Part shown: positions 7,586 to 14,302 of the stretch, piece by piece | Position numbering within the stretch: the first letter of the stretch is position 1 | Layout of the letters: each line of letters starts with the position of its first letter | Assembly (NCBI GenBank): GCA_035550315.1 | Contig: DASZPL010000121.1 | Location: 1-34,317, forward strand | Direction of reading: 5' to 3' | Source of the DNA: DASZPL01 sp035550315 | GTDB lineage: Bacteria > Actinomycetota > Actinomycetes > JAFAQI01 | DNA length: 34,317 nucleotides | The notes under the pieces: model-generated | Told to the model about the DNA's origin: nothing | Seen by the model: only the letters and a program-made list of their open reading frames with translations | Databases searched by the model: none | Program-made: the position numbers and the translations under genes

Positions 7586-8944
7586 TCAGAGCAGTCCCGG
7601 GAACTCGCGCACCGCGTCGATCACACCTTTCGTCGGGATCGTGCCGTCGCAGAACAGCACATTGCAACTGGGGCTGGACACCAGGTCACGGAGCAACACC
7701 CGCGGGTCGAGGTAGTTGAGCGGGTTGATGTCGAGATCGATCGGGTCGCCGCGGTACGGCCCCGGGTCGGGCACCGTGACGTCCTCGACGCCGCTCATCA
7801 GTGTCCGGAAGAAGTCGTACTGCATGTCGCCCGGGGTCGCGCCGAGCAGGATCGACGGGTCGGGGTAGGTGTCGCCGAACAGGCCGGTCGTGGTGACCGT
7901 CATGTGCAGGCTCGGGATCATCATGTTGAGCTGGCCGGCGGTGCCGTTCATCTCGTACATGTCGCGCGGGGCGCTCGGCACCATCCGTCGTTGCACGGTC
8001 TGCGCCGCCGGGATGTTGGCGCCGGTGCACGGCCGGCCGGCGTTGGTCCAGAACAGCAGGCCGTAGCAGCCGTTCGTCGGTGTCGCCCGGCTCGCCTTCC
8101 GGACGTACGCCGCGGGCACGACGCGCCGTCCTCGCCATTTGCCGTGGTTTTGCATCAGCAGGCCGAGCCGGGCAAGCTGGCGCGGCGTCAGGAACAGGTT
8201 GCTGTAGCCGTACGGCGTCCCTGACCGGTCCTCCAGCCAGAAGTAGCTGCCCGCCGTGATGCCGATCGGGCCGAACAACTTCCGCTGCGCGTAGGCGCGC
8301 AGGTTCTCGCCGACCGCCCGTTGGACGACGTAGGCGAGCAGCGCTGGGCCGAGCTGGCTGTATTCGAAGTGGCTGCCCGGCCGGCGTTTGATCGGCTGCG
8401 CCAACGCCTCCTGTGCGAGGTTGGGATCCACGCCGGTTGTCGTGGCCGCCTCGGACAGGATGGCTTCGGCGATGCCCGAGGTTTGGGTGAGCAGTTGGCG
8501 CACGGTGATGGCGCGATGTGCCCTGTCGCCCCACCCCGGGCCGTGCGGCAGGTAGCGCCCGATCGGCGCCCGCATCCGCAGCTTGCCCTGCCCGATCGCG
8601 ATCCCGGTCAGCATCGACGTGACCGACTTCGTCACGCTGAACAGCTCGTTGTGCACGTCGGCGCTGAGCCGGTTCGCGGGGTCTTCGGCAACCAGGCAGT
8701 TGTTGCGGAACACCTGGATCGAGATCCGCATCCGCAGGCTCAGCTGATCGACCGCGGCGGTCACGGCTGCCGGGTCGAGGTCCTCCTGCGCCGGCGTCGC
8801 GGTGCCGAACGGCCGGCCGGTGGCCGGCAACGCGCAGTGCTTCATCGCTCGCGGATGGTGCGTCGTCGCGCCGGCCGCCGTCACGCCACCAACACCGGTG
8901 CCAACCGCGAGGGCGCACGCGAGCGCGAGGGCGATGCGTCGCAT
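7586..8944 (-). CDS. secreted serine hydrolase, class C beta-lactamase/DD-peptidase fold
   Basis: This exported beta-lactamase-family (PF00144-type) hydrolase has 452 residues. An N-terminal signal peptide (MRRIALALACALAVGTG...) precedes the mature domain. The nucleophile motif is S103-V-T-K106 (LFSVTKSVTSMLTG), and the tyrosine motif Y195-S-Q (FEYSQLGPALLAY) takes the place of the usual Y-x-N. The block HGPGWGDRAHRAITVRQLLTQTSGI is the family's standard linker. The tail, with NPLNYLDPRVLLRDLVS, is not typical of true AmpC enzymes, so esterase or D-amino-peptide hydrolysis is more likely than antibiotic resistance. The start is taken as ATG 8944, because the TTG just before it has no advantage. 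It may share a transcript with the sulfotransferase. Confidence 0.88.
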   Translation of the reverse strand: MRRIALALACALAVGTGVGGVTAAGATTHHPRAMKHCALPATGRPFGTATPAQEDLDPAAVTAAVDQLSLRMRISIQVFRNNCLVAEDPANRLSADVHNELFSVTKSVTSMLTGIAIGQGKLRMRAPIGRYLPHGPGWGDRAHRAITVRQLLTQTSGIAEAILSEAATTTGVDPNLAQEALAQPIKRRPGSHFEYSQLGPALLAYVVQRAVGENLRAYAQRKLFGPIGITAGSYFWLEDRSGTPYGYSNLFLTPRQLARLGLLMQNHGKWRGRRVVPAAYVRKASRATPTNGCYGLLFWTNAGRPCTGANIPAAQTVQRRMVPSAPRDMYEMNGTAGQLNMMIPSLHMTVTTTGLFGDTYPDPSILLGATPGDMQYDFFRTLMSGVEDVTVPDPGPYRGDPIDLDINPLNYLDPRVLLRDLVSSPSCNVLFCDGTIPTKGVIDAVREFPGLL

Positions 8945-8964
8945 CAACCGACGATACTGACGCG

Positions 8965-9069
8965 GTGGACCCGCTCGTCGCCGCGATGCGCCGCGACCTT
9001 TGCGAGTCCGAGAAGGCGGCGGAGTTGCACAGCGAGGCCGACGCCCTCGACCGCTTCCTCAGCCGCTAG
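8965..9069 (+). CDS. possible small ORF (34 aa)
   Basis: GTG 8965 opens a 34-codon frame that fills the 147-base gap between two minus-strand genes. It reads VDPLVAAMRRDLCESEKAAE, then LHSEADALDRFLSR and TAG. The product would be a single charged amphipathic helix with one cysteine. Codon third positions are mostly G or C, as in real genes here. There is no clear ribosome-binding site (GATACTGACGCG precedes it); GATACT at 8953-8958, six bases before the GTG, could act as a -10 of a leaderless transcript. No function is recognised. It could also be chance, since a 34-codon open frame is not rare at this GC content. Confidence 0.35.
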   Translation: MDPLVAAMRRDLCESEKAAELHSEADALDRFLSR

Positions 9070-9091
9070 CGCGCCGCAGCGGCATCGCGTG

Positions 9092-9451
9092 TCACGGCGC
9101 CGCGAGGCCGACTTCCTGGAGCTTGACCTCGATCAGCGCAGCGATCAGGTCCCGCGGCAGCGGCTCATCGACCGCGAAGTGCAACGCGCTGCCGGTGCCG
9201 CCATAGCCGGCGGTGCGCTCGCCTAGCTTGCCCAGCACCGAGCCGCTGTGCGGCAGGTAGCTCAGGTGGTTCTTGAATGCAGCCAGCCCGACGATCGTCT
9301 TGCCCTGGATTTTGAAGGCCGGGACCTTGTAGGAGAGCGTCTGCTCGGCCTCCGGGATCACCTCGAGGATCCGGCGGCGCATCTCCTCGAGCGTCGACCG
9401 CTTGGGCTCGTCCAGGTCCGCGAAGTACGCGTCGATCTCTGTTGCGGGCAC
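9092..9451 (-). CDS. DUF1801 domain protein (YdhG/iron-chaperone-like fold)
   Basis: This 119-residue cytoplasmic protein covers the whole DUF1801 domain. It starts with IDAYFADLDEPKRSTLEEMR, followed by the diagnostic core AEQTLSYKVPAFKIQGKTIV and GLAAFKNHLSYLPHSGSVL, and ends with a FAVDEPLPRDLIAALIEVKL segment. The family is widespread; some members are named for a frataxin-like fold, but no biochemical role is established for this branch. The start is GTG 9451; there is no strong ribosome site, and the conserved N-terminal helix begins within a few residues, so the start is probably right. It stands 18 bases after the small acidic protein gene on the same strand. Confidence 0.88.
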   Translation of the reverse strand: MPATEIDAYFADLDEPKRSTLEEMRRRILEVIPEAEQTLSYKVPAFKIQGKTIVGLAAFKNHLSYLPHSGSVLGKLGERTAGYGGTGSALHFAVDEPLPRDLIAALIEVKLQEVGLAAP

Positions 9452-9469
9452 AACGGAGGCTAACGCCGA

Positions 9470-9616
9470 TCAGCGGTCGTAGTGCGGTGGCCGCTCAACC
9501 GCCAGCCGCTCCTCGTCGGAGTCGGCGTCGTCGTCGTACTCGTCGCGGTCGTCACCCCAGCCGACCGGCCGCTCGTCCGCCGTAGTGTCCGGCAGCAGCG
9601 GATCCGCCTCGCTCAT
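9470..9616 (-). CDS. small acidic actinobacterial protein (48 aa)
   Basis: A 48-residue frame starts at ATG 9616, with CGAGG placed 3-7 bases before it. It encodes MSEADPLLPDTTADERPVGW, then a run of Asp/Glu/Arg residues (GDDRDEYDDDADSDEERL) and ends ERPPHYDR. The N-terminal DPLLPDTT, the central GWGD and the C-terminal RPPHYD resemble short acidic hypothetical proteins I recall from other actinomycetes. The middle appears disordered. A longer in-frame extension to 9814 runs antisense through the SRPBCC gene and is not real. No function is known. The strict acidic/proline pattern and the ribosome site favour a true gene. Confidence 0.72.
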   Translation of the reverse strand: MSEADPLLPDTTADERPVGWGDDRDEYDDDADSDEERLAVERPPHYDR

Positions 9617-9638
9617 GACCTCGAGAATAGGAACCCCG

Positions 9639-10148
9639 TCATTCCGTTGGATCGCGGTGACCCTCCGGCGGTCCGTCCTGGCGGCCGAGGGTCGGCGCGA
9701 ACGCCTCGACGTAGTGATCGAACCGCGCCTTCCACTCTTCGCGCTCGACGCCATGCTCGAGGCGGTCAAGGCACGACTCCCAGCCGGCGGCGTTGCGGGC
9801 GGCGTGGTTGGCACTCAGTTCTTCGGTCAGGACGAAGGTGGTGCCGCCGTCGGGAGCCGCGGTCAGGTCGAAGCCGATCGTGTCGTCACCCCAGGTGAAG
9901 CTGACGCGATGCGGCGGGTCCCACTCGAGGACTTTGCCGGGCAGCGGGTCGATGTCGTGCCCGTCGAAGTGGTGCGTCAGGGTCGCTCCGACCCGCCATT
10001 CGTCGATGTCGATCCGAGTCGGAAACCAGGCGCGCATCTCGATCGGGTCGGTCACCGCCCGCCACACGGCGTCAATCGAGCCGGGGAGGTGCCGCTGGAA
10101 CCGCAGCACGGGACGATGTCCGGTCCGCAACAACGTTGCTTCGCTCAC
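9639..10148 (-). CDS. SRPBCC family protein (AHSA1-like)
   Basis: This 169-residue START/Bet v1-fold protein of the activator-of-Hsp90 (AHSA1) type forms a hydrophobic cavity for a small ligand. Visible family blocks are the N-terminal strand-helix RFQRHLPGSIDAVWRAVTDP, then MRAWFP, GKVLEWDPPHRVSFTWG and the C-terminal helix ending NAAGWESCLDRLEHG. It starts at GTG 10148 inside the stop of the ArsR-family regulator (4-base GTGA overlap), so the two are translationally coupled. ArsR-SRPBCC pairs are very common in actinomycetes, and the pair probably responds to the same ligand. The ligand itself is not known. Confidence 0.92.
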   Translation of the reverse strand: MSEATLLRTGHRPVLRFQRHLPGSIDAVWRAVTDPIEMRAWFPTRIDIDEWRVGATLTHHFDGHDIDPLPGKVLEWDPPHRVSFTWGDDTIGFDLTAAPDGGTTFVLTEELSANHAARNAAGWESCLDRLEHGVEREEWKARFDHYVEAFAPTLGRQDGPPEGHRDPTE

Positions 10149-10480
10149 GTCGTACTCCTACGTCGAGAGGTGTGCTGATTGGCCAGGTGGGTCTCGAGCC
10201 GGTCGAGACTGGTCCGCCACATCTCGCGGAACGGCTCCAGCCACTGGTCGAGCTCGATAAGTGGCTCGGGGCAGAGTCGATAGACCCGGCGCTGCTGCTC
10301 GGGCCGCACCACGACGAGGCCGGCGTCGCGCAACACCCGCAGATGCTTGGAGACAGCGGGCTGGCTCATACCCAGCTGCTCGACCAGCGCGCCGACCGGC
10401 TGTTCGCCGAGGCGCAGCGCTTCGAGGATCGCCCGCCGGCTGGGCTCGGCGAGCACCTCGAGCGTGCCGGTCGCTGACAT
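10145..10480 (-). CDS. ArsR-family HTH transcriptional regulator
   Basis: This 111-residue winged-helix DNA-binding protein has helix-turn-helix VGALVEQLGMSQPAVSKHLR (about residues 29-48) and wing DAGLVVVRPEQQRRVYRLCP. The N-terminus LEVLAEPSRRAILEAL is the standard ArsR-family opening. No CxC metal-binding pair is present in the recognition helix, so it is not an arsenic/zinc sensor of the classic type; it belongs to the metal-independent group that is paired with SRPBCC proteins. A good promoter ends only 7 bases before the ATG, suggesting a leaderless mRNA, and an inverted repeat overlapping that promoter fits autorepression. Confidence 0.93.
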   Translation of the reverse strand: MSATGTLEVLAEPSRRAILEALRLGEQPVGALVEQLGMSQPAVSKHLRVLRDAGLVVVRPEQQRRVYRLCPEPLIELDQWLEPFREMWRTSLDRLETHLANQHTSRRRSTT

Positions 10481-10487
10481 GCGGCCT

Positions 10488-10522
10488 ATTATGCCTGTCC
10501 AGTTATATGCTCGTCAAGGCAT
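10488..10522 (-). promoter_or_regulatory. arsR promoter with candidate operator
   Basis: On the minus strand, -35 TTGACG (10512-10517) and -10 CATAAT (10488-10493) are separated by 18 bases. The next seven bases lead straight to the arsR ATG at 10480, so transcription would start at or next to the start codon, giving a leaderless mRNA. ATGCCT (10491-10496) and AGGCAT (10517-10522) form an inverted repeat covering both promoter boxes, a plausible ArsR-family operator. The esterase stop lies at 10523-10525, directly beside it. This is read by eye; no transcript data. Confidence 0.55.
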
Positions 10523-11737
10523 CTAATGACAGGCGCGTCGAGGGATGCGGACGACTGCTGGCGTGGGCCGGCGCATGACGCAGCCGCGGACCCGAAGCGT
10601 CACCGGCGATCCGGCGCCGCTGACCGACAGTGACCGGCCGGACCGGTGGAAGCGCACCAGTTGCGTCGGTGCTCGGTGAAATCGGTACGCCACGTCCCAG
10701 ACCTTGCCGCCGGTCGCGACCGTCCGGTTCACCCATGAGGTGGGGTGAGCGACGACGCGCTTGAACAGGCCCCACTTGAGCAGCGCCCTGATCTCGTTCC
10801 CGAAGTCCGGGATGTCGTGGCCGCCGGGCTGCTGGCGGTAGGTGACTCGTACGCCGGCGGCCAGCAGCGCACGGTGGTAGAGCCGGCTCATCGGGTAGAT
10901 GACGCCACCCTCCGCCGCGGATGCGCCCACGGCGTTGACGTTGACCAGCCCACCGGCGCGGCCGATCGAGCTGCGCATGCCCGTGCCAGTGGCTTCGAAG
11001 ACCCGGGTGTGCCGGAGGTTGGCCGCGAGCTGCGTCGGGTTGTGCCCGCGCATGTAGAAGCCGTTGGGCGGCCCGTCGACTGGGTTCAGGTAATAGTCGC
11101 CGTTGAGCGGCGCGATCGACGTCAGGCCCATCGCGGGATCGACGACCGGCGCGAAGAACTCCGGATCGACGAACCCCGACAGGCTCGCGACCGTGCCGAA
11201 GTAGCCGGGTAGCCGGCCGCCCAGGTAGGCGGCGCCCAAGCCGCCCATCGAGATTCCGACGATCGCGTGGTAGCGCCGCTGCGGCCGGATCCGATAGCGC
11301 GAGAGGACGGCGGGCAGCACGTCGTCCAGCTCGTAGGTCTCCCACGACGGATCGCCGCGGCGGCCGTTGTTCCACCAGTCGGTGTACCAGCCGCTGCCAC
11401 CTTCCGGCATGACGACGATCGCCCGGAGTCCGTCGAACAGCTTCGCCAGCCCGGTCTGCGCATACCAGGCGTAGTTGGAGTTGAGCCCGTGCAACAGCAT
11501 GAGCAGCGGGTAGCGCCGGTGCGGGTTGTAGCCCGCCGGCAGCAGCACGTTCGCGCGTGGCGGGCCTGAATAGCTGAGCCAGGTCGACGGGATTGTGGCG
11601 TGCCGCGCCGGGATCGTGATGGTGACGAGTCGCGCGGCGGCCGCCGGGCGTGCGCTGGCGGCGACGCCCGTGCCGACGACCCCGGTAGCGAGCACGAGCG
11701 CGAGCCCCGCCAGGGCGCCGGCGCCGGCCTTCCGCAT
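10523..11737 (-). CDS. secreted esterase (alpha/beta hydrolase, esterase D/antigen 85-like)
   Basis: This exported serine esterase has 404 residues. A signal peptide spans about residues 1-35 (hydrophobic GALAGLALVLATGVVGTGVA, then ARPAAAAR). The catalytic domain has the oxyanion region YPLLMLLHGLNSNYAWY, PEGGSGWYTDWWNNG and the nucleophile elbow GISMGG (serine near residue 171), followed by the histidine-containing block QQPGGHDIPDFGNEIRALLK. This is the PF00756 layout, which includes esterase D and the mycolyltransferase antigen 85 group. The last 80 or so residues form a beta-rich tail ending RVRGCVMRRP...RRACH with two cysteines. Acyl ester or mycolyl-like substrates are possible but not shown. 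It lies 36 bases after a VOC gene. Confidence 0.88.
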   Translation of the reverse strand: MRKAGAGALAGLALVLATGVVGTGVAASARPAAAARLVTITIPARHATIPSTWLSYSGPPRANVLLPAGYNPHRRYPLLMLLHGLNSNYAWYAQTGLAKLFDGLRAIVVMPEGGSGWYTDWWNNGRRGDPSWETYELDDVLPAVLSRYRIRPQRRYHAIVGISMGGLGAAYLGGRLPGYFGTVASLSGFVDPEFFAPVVDPAMGLTSIAPLNGDYYLNPVDGPPNGFYMRGHNPTQLAANLRHTRVFEATGTGMRSSIGRAGGLVNVNAVGASAAEGGVIYPMSRLYHRALLAAGVRVTYRQQPGGHDIPDFGNEIRALLKWGLFKRVVAHPTSWVNRTVATGGKVWDVAYRFHRAPTQLVRFHRSGRSLSVSGAGSPVTLRVRGCVMRRPTPAVVRIPRRACH

Positions 11738-11773
11738 GCCGGCATCATTCCCGATGCAGCGGCCGGCCGCACG

Positions 11774-12223
11774 CTAGTGCTCGGCCGGCCCCGGCTCGCG
11801 GCCGAAGACCCACGGCGCGTAGACCACGCCCCGGCCGTCGGGGTCGCGGTAGACGACGCCGCCGTTGGCGGCCCAGTAGGGGTGCGGCTCGGCCTCCGGG
11901 GTCAAGCCGCGGCTGCGGAACGCCGCGGTCGCCGCCACAACCGCGTCGGCGTCGTCGAGGTAGAAGACAAGGAGGTCCAACGGATCAGCGGGACGAGCGG
12001 CGCCCTGCGCGCGGACGATCTCGAGGTGGTTGGCGGTGTCCGGGAGCCCGAAGATGACGCCGTCCTCGCCAAAGCTGGCGTGGAACTCATCGACGATCGG
12101 CAGCCCAACCACGTCGCGGTAGAAGGCGATGGTGTCGTCGTACGCGGCGCTGGTCCAGGTGAACCGGACCGCGCCGGGCCGTAGCCGGTCGGGCCAACCC
12201 GACCGGCTACCCCCGTCGGACAC
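11774..12223 (-). CDS. VOC family (glyoxalase/bleomycin-resistance fold) protein
   Basis: This 149-residue protein is one VOC unit: paired beta-alpha-beta-beta-beta modules beginning VRFTWTSAAYDDTIAFYRDV and ending GGVVYRDPDGRGVVYAPWVF. Possible metal or ligand positions (His in ANHLEIV and Glu/Asp in the second half) are only partly kept, so the reaction cannot be assigned. It starts at GTG 12223, ten bases after the stop of another VOC gene on the same strand. Codons 5-14 of the gene form a 13-bp perfect hairpin (12181-12210), which may hinder translation. The two VOC proteins are not close copies of each other. Confidence 0.85.
   Translation of the reverse strand: MSDGGSRSGWPDRLRPGAVRFTWTSAAYDDTIAFYRDVVGLPIVDEFHASFGEDGVIFGLPDTANHLEIVRAQGAARPADPLDLLVFYLDDADAVVAATAAFRSRGLTPEAEPHPYWAANGGVVYRDPDGRGVVYAPWVFGREPGPAEH
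12181..12210. repeat. 30-base perfect hairpin inside a coding start
   Basis: GTAGCCGGTCGGG (12181-12193) is followed by a four-base loop CCAA and its exact complement CCCGACCGGCTAC (12198-12210). The structure lies within codons 5-14 of the VOC gene starting at 12223 and 23 bases beyond the stop of the preceding VOC gene. No T-run follows on either strand. It may act as an intrinsic barrier that ends or reduces expression between the two VOC genes. Confidence 0.8.
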
Positions 12224-12232
12224 GGTGTGCCG

Positions 12233-12619
12233 TCACGCCACCACCATGAGGGTGTTGCCCTCGGGGTCGCGGAACCAGAACATCGGCGGCACCGGGTCGC
12301 CCATCCGCTGCACCTCGTCGTCGACGTCGACGCCGTTGGCCTTCAGGTGGGCGTGCAGGCCGTCGATGTCGTCGGTCTGCAGGCTGATGCCGGTCTCGCG
12401 GCCGCCGGTCTGCATGCCCTCGGGTGGCGGAGCGAGCGCGATCGTGGTCGCCTCCTCGCCGGGGCCGACCTCGATCCAGCGCATGCCGTTGCCGAACGGC
12501 ACATCGACCCGCTTGTTGAAGCCGAGCTGCTCGACGTAGAACTCCACCGCCTTGTCTTGGTCGGCGGTCGGGACGATCACCGTTGCGACCTTGTTCACGT
12601 ACGTCGTCTTCGTGGCCAT
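12233..12619 (-). CDS. VOC family protein (glyoxalase superfamily)
   Basis: This 128-residue single VOC domain has a first module VATVIVPTADQDKAVEFYVE QLGF and a last module PMFWFRDPEGNTLMVV. The pattern (QD-AV-FY-E-LGF ... W-EV-P ... GISL-TDDID ... F-DPEGN) is that of the common actinobacterial 'glyoxalase superfamily' type. The start ATG 12619 is preceded by AGAGGAG at a good distance; the longer open frame to 13225 crosses a real gene on the other strand and is discarded. It is divergent from the PPOX-type gene at 12737, sharing a 117-base upstream region with a small inverted repeat, GTAGCG/CGCTAC (12636-12654). The ligand is not known. Confidence 0.9.
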   Translation of the reverse strand: MATKTTYVNKVATVIVPTADQDKAVEFYVEQLGFNKRVDVPFGNGMRWIEVGPGEEATTIALAPPPEGMQTGGRETGISLQTDDIDGLHAHLKANGVDVDDEVQRMGDPVPPMFWFRDPEGNTLMVVA

Positions 12620-12736
12620 GACTGCTCCTCTGCTCGTAGCGGACTCTTCGCTACCGAGACGACCGAGCGAAACGTAACTCATCGGCGCGCCGGCTGGCGG
12701 TCGGACTACAGCGGTGGATTGTGCTGTTGCACGAGC

Positions 12737-13108
12737 ATGACCGAATTGACCGACAGCCAGATCAACTACCTCGCCAGCCAGCGGCTGGGGCGGATCGCGA
12801 CCTCCGGTAAGGACCACAAGCCGCACGTGGTGCCGACCTCCTTCCGCTACAACGCCGAGCTGCGGACGATCGACGTCGGCGGCATGCACGTCGCGACGAC
12901 CAAGAAGTACCGCGACGTGCAAGCGACGCAGGTCGCCGCGATCGTCGTGGATGACTTGGCCTCCATCGACCCCTGGCGGCCGCGCATGCTGGAGATCCGC
13001 GGCCGCGCCGAGGCGCTGGCGCAGGGCGGCGCCGAGCTCGGACCCGGTTTCGGCGACGGCTTCATCCGGATCTACCCGGAGAAGGTCAACAGCTTCGGCA
13101 TCGACTAG
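12737..13108 (+). CDS. PPOX-class split-barrel flavin/F420-dependent protein
   Basis: This 123-residue split beta-barrel protein belongs to the pyridoxamine-phosphate-oxidase-like group that in actinomycetes often uses F420 or FMN. Blocks visible are LTDSQINYLASQRLGRIATS, then KPHVVPTSFRYN, TTKKYRDVQ, QVAAIVVDDLASIDPWRPRM and LEIRGRAEAL, ending with RIYPEKVNSFGID. The C-terminus is that of the PPOX-class F420-dependent enzymes ('IRIYPERIVSWGID'-like). The ATG at 12737 has no strong ribosome site. Substrate unknown. It is read on the plus strand ahead of the nitronate monooxygenase-like gene, 59 bases away, so the two may share a promoter. Confidence 0.87.
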   Translation: MTELTDSQINYLASQRLGRIATSGKDHKPHVVPTSFRYNAELRTIDVGGMHVATTKKYRDVQATQVAAIVVDDLASIDPWRPRMLEIRGRAEALAQGGAELGPGFGDGFIRIYPEKVNSFGID

Positions 13109-13167
13109 GGCCGCCGACACCGCAAGCGCCGCGCGCAAGAATGGCGGACATCGCGGTAGGAGGCACC

Positions 13168-14301
13168 ATGCGCACCAAGGCGACCGACCTGGTCGGCATC
13201 GACGTACCGATCTTCGCGTTCTCACACTGCCGAGACGTCGTCGCGGCGGTCACCAACGCGGGCGGCTGCGGTGTCCTCGGTGCGGTGGCGCATAGTCCGA
13301 AGCAGCTCGACATCGACCTCGCCTGGATCGAGGAGCAGGTAGGCGGCAAACCGTACGGCGTCGACCTCCTGGTCCCCGAAAAGTACGTCGGCGCCGACAA
13401 AGGTGGGCTCGACCCGGCGAGCCTTGCCAGCCTGTTGCCCGACGAGCACAAGGCCTTCGTTGCCGACCTGCTCGCTCGCTACGGCGTGGCGGTCAACGGC
13501 GACACCGATGAACCCGGACGCGGGGTCGGCGCGATGCGCGTCGACCCGAAGAGCATGGCGCCACTGCTCGACGTCTGCTTCGAGCACCGGCCTCGGCTCG
13601 TCGCGTCCGCGCTCGGTCCCCCGCCGCCGCACTTCTTGGAGCGGGCACATGCCGCCGGCGTACCGGTCGCGGCACTCGCCGGGAACCTGCACCACGCCGA
13701 ACGCCACGCCGCCGCCGGCGCGGACCTCATCGTCGCGCAGGGCACCGAGGCCGGCGGGCACACCGGCGAGATCAGCACGTTGGTGCTGGTCCCCGAAGTC
13801 ATCGACGCGGTCGCGCCGCTGCCGGTTCTCGCCGCCGGCGGCATCGCCCGCGGCCGGCAGCTGGCAGCGGGACTCGCCCTCGGGGCCGACGGGGTGTGGT
13901 GTGGCTCGGTCTGGCTGACGACGGCGGAGTCCGAGGTGCCGCCGGCGATGAAGGCGAAGTTCCTGTCAGCCACCTCTGCCGACACGGTGCGGTCACGGTC
14001 TATCACCGGCAAGCCGGCGCGCATGCTGCGGACGCCGTGGACCGAAGCGTGGGAGGACGGCAGCGGCCCCGGGCCGCTGCCGATGCCGATCCAGCCGCTG
14101 CTCGTCAGCAAGGCGATGCTGGAGATCAACCGCGCGGCCGAGAAGGACCACGAGGGGGCGCGCGACCTCGTCACCTACTTCGTCGGCCAGGTGGTCGGGA
14201 GCATGAACACCGTGCGCCCGGCGCGACGAGTGGTCGAGGACATGGTCGAAGAGTTCGTCGACGCCGTCGAACGGCTGTCCGCACTGGTCGAAACCGGCTG
14301 A
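13168..14301 (+). CDS. nitronate monooxygenase family (FMN TIM-barrel oxidoreductase)
   Basis: This FMN-dependent TIM-barrel enzyme (377 residues) belongs to the 2-nitropropane dioxygenase/nitronate monooxygenase/enoyl-reductase-like superfamily (PF03060). It begins TDLVGIDVPIFAFSHC and has the FMN phosphate-binding segments GTEAGGHTGEISTLVLVPEV and LAAGGIARGRQLAAGLALGA, then DGVWCGSVWL. The start is ATG 13168 because TAGGAGG sits six bases ahead; the earlier ATG 13141 has none. Actinomycetes have many such proteins near thiolases and acyl-CoA genes, where they are thought to act on unusual acyl or steroid intermediates. Its stop is one base from the next gene, a thiolase-like protein, which supports a shared lipid pathway. 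The true substrate is open. Confidence 0.9.
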   Translation: MRTKATDLVGIDVPIFAFSHCRDVVAAVTNAGGCGVLGAVAHSPKQLDIDLAWIEEQVGGKPYGVDLLVPEKYVGADKGGLDPASLASLLPDEHKAFVADLLARYGVAVNGDTDEPGRGVGAMRVDPKSMAPLLDVCFEHRPRLVASALGPPPPHFLERAHAAGVPVAALAGNLHHAERHAAAGADLIVAQGTEAGGHTGEISTLVLVPEVIDAVAPLPVLAAGGIARGRQLAAGLALGADGVWCGSVWLTTAESEVPPAMKAKFLSATSADTVRSRSITGKPARMLRTPWTEAWEDGSGPGPLPMPIQPLLVSKAMLEINRAAEKDHEGARDLVTYFVGQVVGSMNTVRPARRVVEDMVEEFVDAVERLSALVETG

Positions 14302-14302
14302 G

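Noticed and set aside
7586..8944. Calling the hydrolase an AmpC antibiotic resistance gene
   Set aside because: Only the general fold motifs are present; the usual Y-x-N is Y-S-Q and the C-terminal part differs from true AmpC enzymes.
12620..13225. Upstream extension of the VOC gene ending at 12233
   Set aside because: It crosses the split-barrel gene antisense; ATG 12619 has AGAGGAG in front.
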